A stretch of 64,000 nucleotides of DNA from Myxococcales bacterium (lineage in GTDB: Bacteria; Myxococcota_A; UBA9160; UBA4427): NCBI GenBank assembly GCA_012959865.1, contig DUCH01000382.1, positions 18,874 to 82,873 on the forward strand, read 5' to 3'. The number at the start of each line of letters is the position of its first letter. The first letter of the stretch is position 1. A program made the position numbers and the translations under genes. Shown here one piece after another: positions 22,970-31,041 of the stretch. Under the pieces are notes generated by a model. The model saw nothing but the letters and a program-made list of their open reading frames with translations, was not told the DNA's origin and made no database searches.

Positions 22970-24915
22970 CGCGAGGCGGCCTCGGCGGCGAGGCGCTCGG
23001 TTTCGACAAGGGTTCGATATGCGCCATCGGTAATCGCCATCAATTCGTCGTGGGTCCCGAGTTCGGCCAGGGTACCCCCTTGAAGAAAAGCGATTTGATC
23101 CGCCTGGCGAATTGTCGAGAGACGGTGGGTGATGAGAAACACCGCGCGGTTCTGCCCCCATTCGGCGAGGCTCTTGAGAACTTTCTGCTCGGTGGAGGCG
23201 TCCAGGGCCGCGGTGGGCTCGTCGAGCACCAGAATCGGGGTGTCTTTGAGGACCGCACGGGCAATGGACAGCCGTTGTCGCTGCCCCGTGGAGAGTTTTG
23301 AACCCCGCTCGCCAAGCAATGTGTCGTAGCCTTCGGGCAGCGCCTCGATGAACTCGTTTGCTTGGGCAATGCGTGCCGCCTCACGGACCTGAGCGTCGCT
23401 GGCCCGAGGTTCGGCGAAACGGATGTTTTCGCCGATGGTGTTGCCGAAGAGCACGTTCTCCTGCAGGGCGATGGAAATATTCTCTCGTAGGCTTTGAGTT
23501 TGGAACTGCACAATCTCCGTCCCGTCGATCTCGATCCTTCCGCTCGTGGGATCGAAGAGTCGGAGCAGAAGTGCCATCAAGGTGCTTTTCCCCGAGCCCG
23601 TGGGACCCACAATGGCCGTGATTGTGCCCACCTGGGCAGTCAGGCTGACTCCTTGGAGCACCGGGCGATCCGCCTGGTAGTGAAAGGAGACGTTCTCAAA
23701 CCGAACTTCCTCGCGGACGCCCTCGAGGCGAATCGAGTCTGGGGCATCCTGGATTTCAGGTTCGTGATCGAGAACCTCGAATACCCGGTCGAGGCCTATG
23801 GCAATATCCTGGGCGCGTCCCCAGGTCCGAAAAATATCCTTGAGAGACTCGACAGAACCACCCAGTCGAGCCTTGAAGTAGTTGTAGAGGCCAAGATTCC
23901 AAATCGTAAAACCCATGGCCGTGGCTGCGAGTTCGGTTTTTTGCATGACTTCCACAGTGCCCAGGGCAGTGATGAAAAGCGCGAACGTGCCGAAGATCCA
24001 GAACATTCCCATTCCGTAGATGGCATAGAGGCTGCGAGCGCCGAAGGCCGCATCGAACGCCGCATGGCTCGCACCGCGAAAGGCTTCCTCTTCGGTTTGT
24101 TCGGCCCCGTAGGCCTTGATGACCTTGATGCCCGCAAGGGTTTCCTGGATCCGTCCTGTCAGCGCCGCGTTGGTTTCCCGAGCTCGGCGGAACTGGAAGC
24201 GCATGCGTTGGGAAAACCATGCGCCGCCCACCAGGCTGGGAAGGAGGACGCCTAAAAGAATCAAGGCGAGTTGGGGTGCAAAGAGGCCGATCACGATGAC
24301 GGAGTAGAAAAACTGGGGAATGGCGGTGAAAGGCGTCAAGACGAGAACTTGGATCAGCTGAGTCACCATTGCGCTGTCCTGGGTCAGGCGATAGACCGCG
24401 TCGCCGACGGTGTTGTCCGCATGAAAGCGCAGGGAAAGGCTCTGGAGGTGCGAGAGAAGGTCTACTCGAAGCTTTTGATTGACGCGTTGAAGGATCCAAA
24501 CCTGGTAGTAGTAGAGGCCAATAAAGAGCGGAGCGATTGCCATTGAGAGCACGGCTGCCCAGACAACCAGTCGCTCGGCGACGAGCCTGCGGAGGTCCGG
24601 ACCAAAGCCGTCGACGTGAGTGGCGGCGGCGACAGGAACCCGGAAGAACTGTGCCTCGATTTCCAACATCGGATTGCCCTGGAGGACCCGGGTCCACAGG
24701 GTGTCGATGAAGAGCAGACCCAGGGGAAGCAGGAGCAGGGAAAGCGTTCCGAAGCCCAGAAAGAGCAGGATCACGTGCTTTCGAACCGGGACCAGCAGGC
24801 TCAGACAGCGGATGAGAATGCGAAGGATCAGGCGCATCCGCAGCCGATCGTTCTTGCTTCCGTCCCCTAGGCGACGGAGGCCCTGGAGATCGCTGTTCGG
24901 AGGAGCGCTGGCCAT
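22966..24915 (-). CDS. ABC exporter subunit, fused membrane and ATPase domains (first gene of pair)
   Basis: A 649-residue half-transporter. After a basic N-terminal region, six membrane helices span about 40-370, with the exporter coupling motif NTVGDAVYRLTQD. The ATPase domain has Walker A GPTGSGKST (about 438), NVLFGNTIGENIRF, signature LSTGQRQR (about 541), Walker B LVLDEPTAALD and H-loop ITHRLSTIR. Both this and the following subunit keep the catalytic glutamate, so a heterodimer would have two competent sites. The four-base overlap with the next gene supports a heterodimeric exporter of the MsbA/multidrug class. It lies downstream of the catabolic operon but separated by 256 bases, and so may be independently transcribed. 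Substrate unknown. Confidence 0.93.
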   Translation of the reverse strand: MASAPPNSDLQGLRRLGDGSKNDRLRMRLILRILIRCLSLLVPVRKHVILLFLGFGTLSLLLLPLGLLFIDTLWTRVLQGNPMLEIEAQFFRVPVAAATHVDGFGPDLRRLVAERLVVWAAVLSMAIAPLFIGLYYYQVWILQRVNQKLRVDLLSHLQSLSLRFHADNTVGDAVYRLTQDSAMVTQLIQVLVLTPFTAIPQFFYSVIVIGLFAPQLALILLGVLLPSLVGGAWFSQRMRFQFRRARETNAALTGRIQETLAGIKVIKAYGAEQTEEEAFRGASHAAFDAAFGARSLYAIYGMGMFWIFGTFALFITALGTVEVMQKTELAATAMGFTIWNLGLYNYFKARLGGSVESLKDIFRTWGRAQDIAIGLDRVFEVLDHEPEIQDAPDSIRLEGVREEVRFENVSFHYQADRPVLQGVSLTAQVGTITAIVGPTGSGKSTLMALLLRLFDPTSGRIEIDGTEIVQFQTQSLRENISIALQENVLFGNTIGENIRFAEPRASDAQVREAARIAQANEFIEALPEGYDTLLGERGSKLSTGQRQRLSIARAVLKDTPILVLDEPTAALDASTEQKVLKSLAEWGQNRAVFLITHRLSTIRQADQIAFLQGGTLAELGTHDELMAITDGAYRTLVETERLAAEAASR

Positions 24916-25171
24916 CAGTATCGGATTTGCTTTCTCGGTTCGGGCGAGCCCTAGGCCGGCATCCGGGAGTCAGGCCACGTGCCCGGGAATAATCGCCTAC
25001 CGCTGCCCCAGAGTCGATAGGCACACTTCGGAGTGGCCCGGGAGAGGGGTGCCGGGTCGGTCTGGCGAAATAATCGGGCGGATTGCTCGAAAGGCTTCGG
25101 GAAGACCCAATTGGCGCTCGAGACGTCATCCACGAGGAATTGGCTCTCAAACACCCATGCGGCAGCCGCGA

Positions 25172-25672
25172 TTACTCTTCCGCGGCGCGCCCGCGCGCGA
25201 TCGCGATCTTCGGCACTTCCGGATTCCCGGAGCGCCAGGTGACATTGAGGGTGACTTCGGCGAGCTTCCAGCCGCCGGGCTGGCGAACCAGTTCATTGAC
25301 GTAATAACCCCCGAGGGTCCAGCGTTCGTCCCCGTCGGCAAGGCCATCGCCTTCCTCGCGGTGGACAAAATGCTCCGCCTGCATATTTGAGACACACGTC
25401 GCTTCGTCTCCGCGGACGTCGTGAACATGGTTGCTGCTCGTGTGCTGGGTAGCGGAGAAGCCCGCGAAGAGTCGTCTCGCGCTGCGAACCCAGGCGTCTG
25501 CTGAATACGTGCCCGATCGAATGCCCGCCGAATCAAATTTCATCTCGATGGAGTCGGTGAAGATCGAGCGGAAGAGGGTCCAGTCTCTTCGGTCAAGGCC
25601 GGTGGCGTATGCGTGAACGACATCGCTGATCGCCATGCGGTCGAGGAGGAGATCCAAGCCGGTTTCGCTCAT
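25172..25672 (-). CDS. SnoaL-like (NTF2-fold) protein
   Basis: A 166-residue NTF2-fold protein of the SnoaL_4 kind. Family features are the N-terminal helix DRMAISDVVHAYATGLDRRDWTLFR (quoted in parts: MAISDVVHAYATGLD), the strand FTDSIEMKF, the histidine-containing QHTSSNHVHDV, and YYVNELVRQPGGWKLAEVTL. The Y, D and two H positions match those used by dehydratase-like members, but binding-only roles are also common. Its ATG follows directly on the TAG of the tandem-EthD gene, so it is the last gene of the minus-strand catabolic operon that starts at 29650. It is a distant relative of the protein at 17015. Confidence 0.88.
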   Translation of the reverse strand: MSETGLDLLLDRMAISDVVHAYATGLDRRDWTLFRSIFTDSIEMKFDSAGIRSGTYSADAWVRSARRLFAGFSATQHTSSNHVHDVRGDEATCVSNMQAEHFVHREEGDGLADGDERWTLGGYYVNELVRQPGGWKLAEVTLNVTWRSGNPEVPKIAIARGRAAEE

Positions 25673-26341
25673 CTATTGCACCTCGATTTCGTGTGCTCGG
25701 GTGATCACGAAGGGCAATCGGCCAGAGATCATAAAGTTTTTTTCATCGGCTCGTGTTTGGCTGTAGGCTGCACTCTCTCCTGAATCCCGGAGGCTCTGCA
25801 TGTCTTCAAACCACGAAATCGGAATCCCGTCGAAGAGCGGACTTCTTCCGGCAGCGTAGATCCCTGGCCGAGCATGACATTGCACGTAGCGCAGAAGGCC
25901 CGGAATCTGCGCCGCCAGGGGTCCGTGATTTTCACGCCAATGATGCTGAAAAAACTCTGCCGTGACGTCGGTCCGCTTGTTGAGGAAGGTGACCATCTTG
26001 ATCTTGGATTCGGGGCCGTCAACGACTACGACTTCATCCGTGATGAGAACTCCCATGCTGCCTGGGTCGATGAATCGGCTCTCGTCATCGCGAACGGCCT
26101 TGTACTCCGCAGATCCAGCCAGGGCGCGCATGCTCTCGGTATCGTCGAACCAGGCTTCGGCGACGCCGTCGTATACCGGCTCCCGACTTTGGTACGCCGA
26201 TTCGAGGGTGTGGTTTTGGACATAGCGGCGGAGTCCGGCCTGACGAATCACAAGCTCTGCATGGTCTCCGCGCCAATGCTTCTGAAAGGCCTGTACGGAG
26301 AGGCCTGCCTTGCGCTTGAAGAAAGCGATCAATTTCACCAT
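25673..26341 (-). CDS. Tandem EthD-domain protein
   Basis: A 222-residue protein built of two EthD/dimeric alpha-beta barrel domains. The first (about 1-108) has VKLIAFFKRKAGLSVQAFQ, KHWRGDHAEL and a YDGVAEAWFDD segment; the second (about 113-222) repeats this as IKMVTFLNKRTDVTAEFFQ, HHWRENHGPL and FDGIPISWFED. The HW...H pair is the conserved core of the family. EthD domains normally dimerise to form the barrel, so a tandem copy would make a single-chain barrel. The founding EthD is needed for ether (ETBE) degradation with a P450; others act as cyclases or decarboxylases. It lies 3 bases after the SDR gene. Confidence 0.88.
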   Translation of the reverse strand: MVKLIAFFKRKAGLSVQAFQKHWRGDHAELVIRQAGLRRYVQNHTLESAYQSREPVYDGVAEAWFDDTESMRALAGSAEYKAVRDDESRFIDPGSMGVLITDEVVVVDGPESKIKMVTFLNKRTDVTAEFFQHHWRENHGPLAAQIPGLLRYVQCHARPGIYAAGRSPLFDGIPISWFEDMQSLRDSGESAAYSQTRADEKNFMISGRLPFVITRAHEIEVQ

Positions 26342-26344
26342 GGA

Positions 26345-27178
26345 CTATCGGCCCTCCGGACGATAGAGCTTGAGGGGTCGATCGGCCGTGATCCAATCGG
26401 GTTGGCGGTGCCAGGGCCTCCCCGCGTAGGCGCCGCCATCGACCACTTGGGCGTGGCCCGTCACCCACTCGGCCTCGTCGCTGGCGAGCCAGAGCGCTGC
26501 CCGAGCGATGTCTTGGGGCTGTCCCACCCGGCCCAGGGCCTGAGCCTTCTTTAGACCGTGGGCGAGTTTTTCCAGCGCTTCGGGGGTGACTTTGGGACTT
26601 CCTGCGGCCAGGGGGGTGGCCACGATTCCCGGGCAAATGCAATTTGCTCGAATCCCGTACTCGCCGAGTTCCAATGCCACCGACCGCGTGAGGTGAATGA
26701 CAGCGGCCTTGGCGACGCTGTAGAGATGGGGAGATTCCCCGGTCTTGAGGCCGGCAACCGAAGCGGTGCTGATGATCGAACCGCTTGCCTGGGGCCGCAT
26801 CACCCGCATTGCGTGCTTGATCCCGAGAAATACACCCTTTAGAAGCACGTCAAAGGTGATATCGAATTCTTCGACGGTGGTGGTCTCGATGGACCCAAGT
26901 GCCCCTCCGAAGCCCGCGTTATTGAACATGCAGTCCAGGCGGCCCCACCGGCTCACACACTCGTCTACGGCGCGTCGCAGATCGTCTTCCCGGGTGACAT
27001 CAACGCGGCAGAATAGGGCGGCCTCGCCGATCGTACTCGCGAGTTTCTCGCCGCGCTCGACTTGTGTGTCGGCGATCAGCACTCGGGCTCCCTCTTCCAC
27101 GAAGAGTTGAACAGTGGCGGCACCAATTCCGCTGGCACCTCCGGTGACGATGGCAGTTTTGCCTGCGAGTCGATCCAT
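26345..27178 (-). CDS. Classical short-chain dehydrogenase/reductase
   Basis: A 277-residue SDR with the coenzyme motif TGGASGIG (12-19), D37 after strand two favouring NAD(H), NNAGFGG (86-92), and catalytic S138/S140, Y153 and K157 in YSVAK. The C-terminal VVDGGAYAGRPWH is the usual SDR tail, extended by an unusual RQPDWITADRPLKLYR segment. It lies in the minus-strand operon between the CoA-transferase (94 bases upstream) and the tandem-EthD gene (3 bases downstream). It probably oxidises or reduces a hydroxyl/keto intermediate of that pathway. Confidence 0.92.
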   Translation of the reverse strand: MDRLAGKTAIVTGGASGIGAATVQLFVEEGARVLIADTQVERGEKLASTIGEAALFCRVDVTREDDLRRAVDECVSRWGRLDCMFNNAGFGGALGSIETTTVEEFDITFDVLLKGVFLGIKHAMRVMRPQASGSIISTASVAGLKTGESPHLYSVAKAAVIHLTRSVALELGEYGIRANCICPGIVATPLAAGSPKVTPEALEKLAHGLKKAQALGRVGQPQDIARAALWLASDEAEWVTGHAQVVDGGAYAGRPWHRQPDWITADRPLKLYRPEGR

Positions 27179-27272
27179 GAATACTCTCCGGTTTGCGAGA
27201 AATTTCTTTGATTGGACGATCTTGGGTTGAACTCGGGAGCTTGTAGTCGCCGGCTCTTTCGAGCGAGGAATC

Positions 27273-28577
27273 TCAGGGCATCGGCTCGGCGCTCAGGATT
27301 CCGTCGCGCTCGAGTGCCTCGATTTCATTGGGTGAGGCACCGAGCCAGTCCACAAGGACCTCACGATTGTGCTCGCCTCGATAAGCGGGGCCGCGGGCCA
27401 CATGCGAGGGTGCATCGGAAAAGCGGTAAGGCGACTCCACCACAGGTCGCGTCCCGCCCGCACGATCGTCCACCTGGGCCACGGTTCGCCGGGCTTGAGC
27501 CGTGGGCGAGGCGAAGGCAGCCGAGTTCGATCGAATATCCCCCCACGCGAGATTCACGGCATCGAGGGCCGAAATCAGGCCGAGTCGGTCCGGGAACGAA
27601 AGGAAGAAATCGCCCACTGCTTTCCGTCGCAAACGAATTTTTTCTTCGAGCGGCGCGCCGGCCGGAGTGGGATCGACAACTCCATGATGCTTGGCGAGAA
27701 GTTTCCAAACGATGCGGAAATCACCGGTGATCATGATCGGCCCACCCGGCGCGTCCCATACCTGCCCACCGCCACGAGTGAGCGGAATCTCGTCCAGGGT
27801 GAAGTTCGCGTAGTCGTCGGTGAGGAGCATCGTATCGAGCATCGCGATGTCGATATGCTGGCCTCGTCCCCCGCGTTCGCGTAAATAGAGGGCTGAGAGA
27901 ATTCCGACGAGGCCGTGCAGGCCGGCATTCATGTCCGCGATGGAGAGCACAGGGTCGCTGGGGCTGCGTTGGTCTTCGCCCGCTTGCCGCGCGACGAGGC
28001 CGGATTCTGCGTGAAGCACCGCCGCGTAGGCCGCCCGGTGGGACTCAGGGCCTTGCTGGCCGAAGCCCGAGATCGAGAGCATGATCAGGCGAGGGTTGTC
28101 TGGGGAAAGGTCTTGCCATGACAGGCCATGACGCGCCATCACCCCCGGCCGAAAATTCTCGATCAACACGTCGGCCTGGCCAGCGAGTCGACGTACAAGC
28201 GGCGTGGAGCCCGGGGATTCAAGATTTACGCAGACGCTTCGCTTCCCTGCGTTCTGCTGGGTGTAGTAGCCCGACAGGCCCGCCCGCATCCGCCCCCAAC
28301 CCCGGGTGACATCGCCTTCGGGCGGCTCGAGCTTGACCACCTCGGCTCCCATATCCGAAAGCATACGACCGGCGAAGGGGCCGGCGAGCACTCGTGAGAA
28401 GTCGAGGACACGAAGATTTTGCAGCGGGAATTCCAGGCTACCCCCGTTCAGGAACTCGGATCCGATGCACGCGTACCATCGGGAGCCAGGGTCGGTCGCG
28501 AAGCGCCCCGGATCGTATGCGTTTCGGTGTCGACTTCTTCGAGTTCTATTTTTCCGGAAAGAACGTCGCGTTTCCAC
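27273..28577 (-). CDS. CaiB/BaiF family (class III) CoA-transferase
   Basis: A class III CoA-transferase, recognised from LRVLDFSRVLAGPFAGRMLS, LGAEVVKLE-like DMGAEVVKLEPPEGD, NAGKRSVCVNLES, ENFRPGVM, LIMLSISGFGQQGP and the catalytic-aspartate segment VLSIADMNAGLHG. It moves CoA between carboxylic acids. The start is unclear: GTG 28577 gives 434 residues but overlaps the upstream LLM gene by 130 bases, and no ATG, GTG or TTG lies between it and the conserved domain at about 28430. A CTG start near 28430-28455 or true overlap are both possible. The central region around 27600-27720 is less conserved than usual. Second gene in the operon. Confidence 0.87.
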   Translation of the reverse strand: METRRSFRKNRTRRSRHRNAYDPGRFATDPGSRWYACIGSEFLNGGSLEFPLQNLRVLDFSRVLAGPFAGRMLSDMGAEVVKLEPPEGDVTRGWGRMRAGLSGYYTQQNAGKRSVCVNLESPGSTPLVRRLAGQADVLIENFRPGVMARHGLSWQDLSPDNPRLIMLSISGFGQQGPESHRAAYAAVLHAESGLVARQAGEDQRSPSDPVLSIADMNAGLHGLVGILSALYLRERGGRGQHIDIAMLDTMLLTDDYANFTLDEIPLTRGGGQVWDAPGGPIMITGDFRIVWKLLAKHHGVVDPTPAGAPLEEKIRLRRKAVGDFFLSFPDRLGLISALDAVNLAWGDIRSNSAAFASPTAQARRTVAQVDDRAGGTRPVVESPYRFSDAPSHVARGPAYRGEHNREVLVDWLGASPNEIEALERDGILSAEPMP

Positions 28578-29650
28578 GCCTGGTGATCGGACTCACGCGC
28601 GTGAAATTCGGGCATAACCGTTTCCGCAAACAATTTCAGGCTCGCGATGATGTCCTCGTGTGTGTTGTTTCCTGCCTGATTGAGCAGAATAACCTGGTCG
28701 ACATTGGAAGCTTCGAACTTTCGTAGTTTGCGCCGGAGGGTCTCCGGAGAACCAATCAATCCGGTTGTTCGTTGCTTCTTGCCTTTGGGTGTTTCACGCC
28801 ACTTCAAATACTCCTCCCAGAGACTCACCGAACCCGGCGCGATGGTCCCATGGGTGGCATAAAAGCGTAAAGCGAATTGGAAGAAGGTCCATCCGGAGGC
28901 TTTGCGGTAGGCCTCCTCGTCGGTCTCAGCGCACATGAAACCGCTGACGACTGCGATATTGGGGTTGCTCGCGTAGTCGGCGAGTTTTTCCTGACGTTTC
29001 ACGAACGAATTGTAGTAGGCGTTTACCCAGGCGACCGCAGCATCGGAGGAAACGAATTGAAAGCCGAGCGCGCCCATTCCTCTGCGTCCCGCCATTTCGA
29101 TGGTTTCGATCTGCGAACAAGCGACCCAGAGCGGGGGGTGAGGCTTCTGGTAGGGCTTGGGGAGAACATTTCGGAGAGGGAAATCGAAGTACTCGCCGTG
29201 GTACTCATGGGATTCCGAGGTGAACATCGGCATCACGGCGCGTACGGCGTCCTCCCAGACCGCCCGCTTGTCGCGAAAACGACGATCAAACGGGTGCAAC
29301 TCGGTAACCGAGGAGCCCTCGCCAATCCCGAACTCGACCCGGCCATGACTCAGGAGGTCAAGTGTCGAGACCCGCTCTGCCACCCGTGCAGGGTGATTGG
29401 TGGTCAGTTGGATGATTCCGTGAGCGAGGCGAATTTGCTTGGTCCTCTGGCTTGCCGCAGCCAGGAACACCTCGGGCGCAGAGGAGTGCGAGTATTCTTC
29501 CAGGAAATGGTGTTCTACCTCCCACGCGTAGTCGTATCCCAGGCGGTCCGCGAGTTCGACTTCGTCGAGGGAATTCTGCAGGAGTTCGTATTCTGCGCGC
29601 TCGGACCAGGGTCGGGGGAGCTGGTGCTCGTAGAAGATTCCGAATTTCAT
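28448..29650 (-). CDS. LLM-class flavin-dependent monooxygenase (luciferase-like)
   Basis: A 400-residue luciferase-like monooxygenase. Visible family features are MKFGIFYEHQLPRPW at the start, DRLGYDYAWEVEHHFLEEYSH, IRLAHGIIQLTTNHPARVAE and VSTLDLLSHGRVEFGIGEG, followed by a TIM-barrel-like middle and IGSPETLRRKLRKFEASNVDQV. It should use FMNH2 or F420-type reduced flavin with oxygen, working with a separate reductase that is not in the window. Start at ATG 29650 matches family N termini; a longer in-frame reading exists but adds unconserved sequence. First gene of the minus-strand operon reaching 25172. Substrate unknown. Confidence 0.9.
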   Translation of the reverse strand: MKFGIFYEHQLPRPWSERAEYELLQNSLDEVELADRLGYDYAWEVEHHFLEEYSHSSAPEVFLAAASQRTKQIRLAHGIIQLTTNHPARVAERVSTLDLLSHGRVEFGIGEGSSVTELHPFDRRFRDKRAVWEDAVRAVMPMFTSESHEYHGEYFDFPLRNVLPKPYQKPHPPLWVACSQIETIEMAGRRGMGALGFQFVSSDAAVAWVNAYYNSFVKRQEKLADYASNPNIAVVSGFMCAETDEEAYRKASGWTFFQFALRFYATHGTIAPGSVSLWEEYLKWRETPKGKKQRTTGLIGSPETLRRKLRKFEASNVDQVILLNQAGNNTHEDIIASLKLFAETVMPEFHARESDHQAWKRDVLSGKIELEEVDTETHTIRGASRPTLAPDGTRASDPSS

Positions 29651-29748
29651 GCAATCGATAGTACAGCGGCGGACGCCCGAGTGGAAGCTTTTGTGTGCTT
29701 CTGGGAGCGTTCGGGCGTGTCTGGATGTGGGGTGAATAGGGGGTTGAT

Positions 29749-29763
29749 GCCGCCTGAGGCGGC
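29749..29763. promoter_or_regulatory. GC-rich inverted repeat between divergent genes
   Basis: GCCGCC-TGA-GGCGGC sits in the 170-base gap between the divergent starts at 29650 and 29821, about 58 bases before the Tat-exported reductase start. It could be a regulator site. A three-base loop makes an RNA hairpin less favourable. Confidence 0.35.
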
Positions 29764-29820
29764 TACACTGGGTCGAAATTAGCGGAGATCCCATTCCGGC
29801 GGTCTCCGCAAGGAGAATGT

Positions 29821-30855
29821 ATGGCCCGCAACCTGCGTACCACCCGAAGAAAGTTCATTCATTCCATGGCTGGCCTGGCCATTGCGGGGCGCACGTTCTT
29901 GCGGTCGGGCGACGTACGCGCCGCGATCGCCGAGACCCAGGAGGGAGAGGGGACGCCTCTGCCGAAAATGGCGTATCGGAGGTTGGGCAAGACCGGATTT
30001 TTGGGGAGTCGACTCATTTTTGGGTGTGGGGCTGCGCTCTCCCAGGAGCCCCGTGACGATCTTCTCAACCGCGCCTTCGATGCGGGGGTGAACGTGTTTG
30101 ACGTGGGAACGCGGCGGTATTACAAGGATGCCGAACAGAATCTCCGGGTCTTCCTCAAAAAACGCAGGGACGAGATCCTTCTGATATCGAAGGCGAGCGT
30201 TTATCTCGATATCGAGCCCGGAGCTCAAGTGACCTCCGCCCAGGCGAAGCAGGGTGCCAAGACATGGCTCGGACTCCTCGATCAGAGCCTTTCGGACTTG
30301 GGCGTCGAACGTGTGGACGCCTACTACATGATGGGTGCCAATAACCCATCGGTGGTTCGTAGTGATGAAATGTACGAGGCGTTCCTGAAGGCGAAGCAGG
30401 CCGGGAAGACATCGTATTGGGGACTGAGTACCCATGAAAACGCCCAAAACGTAGTACTGGCGGCTGCAGCGACCGAGCGCTTTTCTCTCGCCCAGATCGC
30501 GATCACCCCTGCAGGCTGGTACAGCTGGGCCGACCGCAATGTAGTCGCTGATTCACCCGATATGGTGGGTCTGGGACCAGTATTGGCCGAAGCGCGTGCC
30601 GCGAAGATCGGCCTGATCGGAATGAAGGCGGGGCGTTTTCTTGCGGGCAGAAAATGGCTGGGGTGGGGCAATCCGAAAGCATTCGATAGCCACTACGACG
30701 CCAAGCTGATGGCTGCGAATCTGAACGAATTCCAGAGGAGCTATGCCTTCGTGCTTGAGCATGGGCTGGATGCGGTGAACGCCGATATGCAGACCTTCGG
30801 CCACCTCGAGGAAAATTTCGTCGCGGCCGCGACTGCACAGGAATATTTTGCATGA
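29821..30855 (+). CDS. Tat-exported aldo/keto reductase-fold protein with altered active site
   Basis: A 344-residue protein with a twin-arginine signal (TTRRKFIHSMAGLAIAG, RR at 9-10), so it is probably exported folded with its cofactor. The mature part is an aldo/keto reductase TIM barrel: YRRLGKTGFLGSRLIFGCG, AFDAGVNVFDVG, ISKAS, and YWGLSTHE. Of the catalytic tetrad, D94 and K124 are visible. The tyrosine is shifted by one (Y100 in DVGTRRYYKDAE), and the histidine position is replaced around AYYMMGANNPS. It may therefore use a different mechanism or bind without catalysis. A GGAG site lies about 5 bases before the ATG. A lone gene. Confidence 0.85.
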   Translation: MARNLRTTRRKFIHSMAGLAIAGRTFLRSGDVRAAIAETQEGEGTPLPKMAYRRLGKTGFLGSRLIFGCGAALSQEPRDDLLNRAFDAGVNVFDVGTRRYYKDAEQNLRVFLKKRRDEILLISKASVYLDIEPGAQVTSAQAKQGAKTWLGLLDQSLSDLGVERVDAYYMMGANNPSVVRSDEMYEAFLKAKQAGKTSYWGLSTHENAQNVVLAAAATERFSLAQIAITPAGWYSWADRNVVADSPDMVGLGPVLAEARAAKIGLIGMKAGRFLAGRKWLGWGNPKAFDSHYDAKLMAANLNEFQRSYAFVLEHGLDAVNADMQTFGHLEENFVAAATAQEYFA

Positions 30856-31017
30856 GACCCCGATGTGACTTTGGGGGCTGGCTTTCTCTGGCTCGCTGAG
30901 GAGTCGGTTCGGCATTCCTGGGGCAAGACGCCCGGGCCAGAAAAAATCGACTCGTCCTTAGGGGTAGACTTTCGAGTTCAAGACAGCGGTGGACTTTTGA
31001 AAAGGAGGTGGGCTTTC

Positions 31018-31036
31018 AAAAAAGAGCGGGCTCTCG
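31018..31036 (-). terminator. Intrinsic terminator of the 31042-33558 gene
   Basis: Read on the minus strand, AGAG-CCCG-CTCT is followed by a run of T. It begins about eight bases beyond the stop codon of the minus-strand gene. The stem is short but extended by a G-T pair. Confidence 0.5.
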
Positions 31037-31041
31037 AGCGT

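Noticed and set aside
20990..24915. Type I secretion system or bacteriocin exporter
   Set aside because: No C39 peptidase domain, membrane fusion protein or small precursor peptide is next to the ABC pair.
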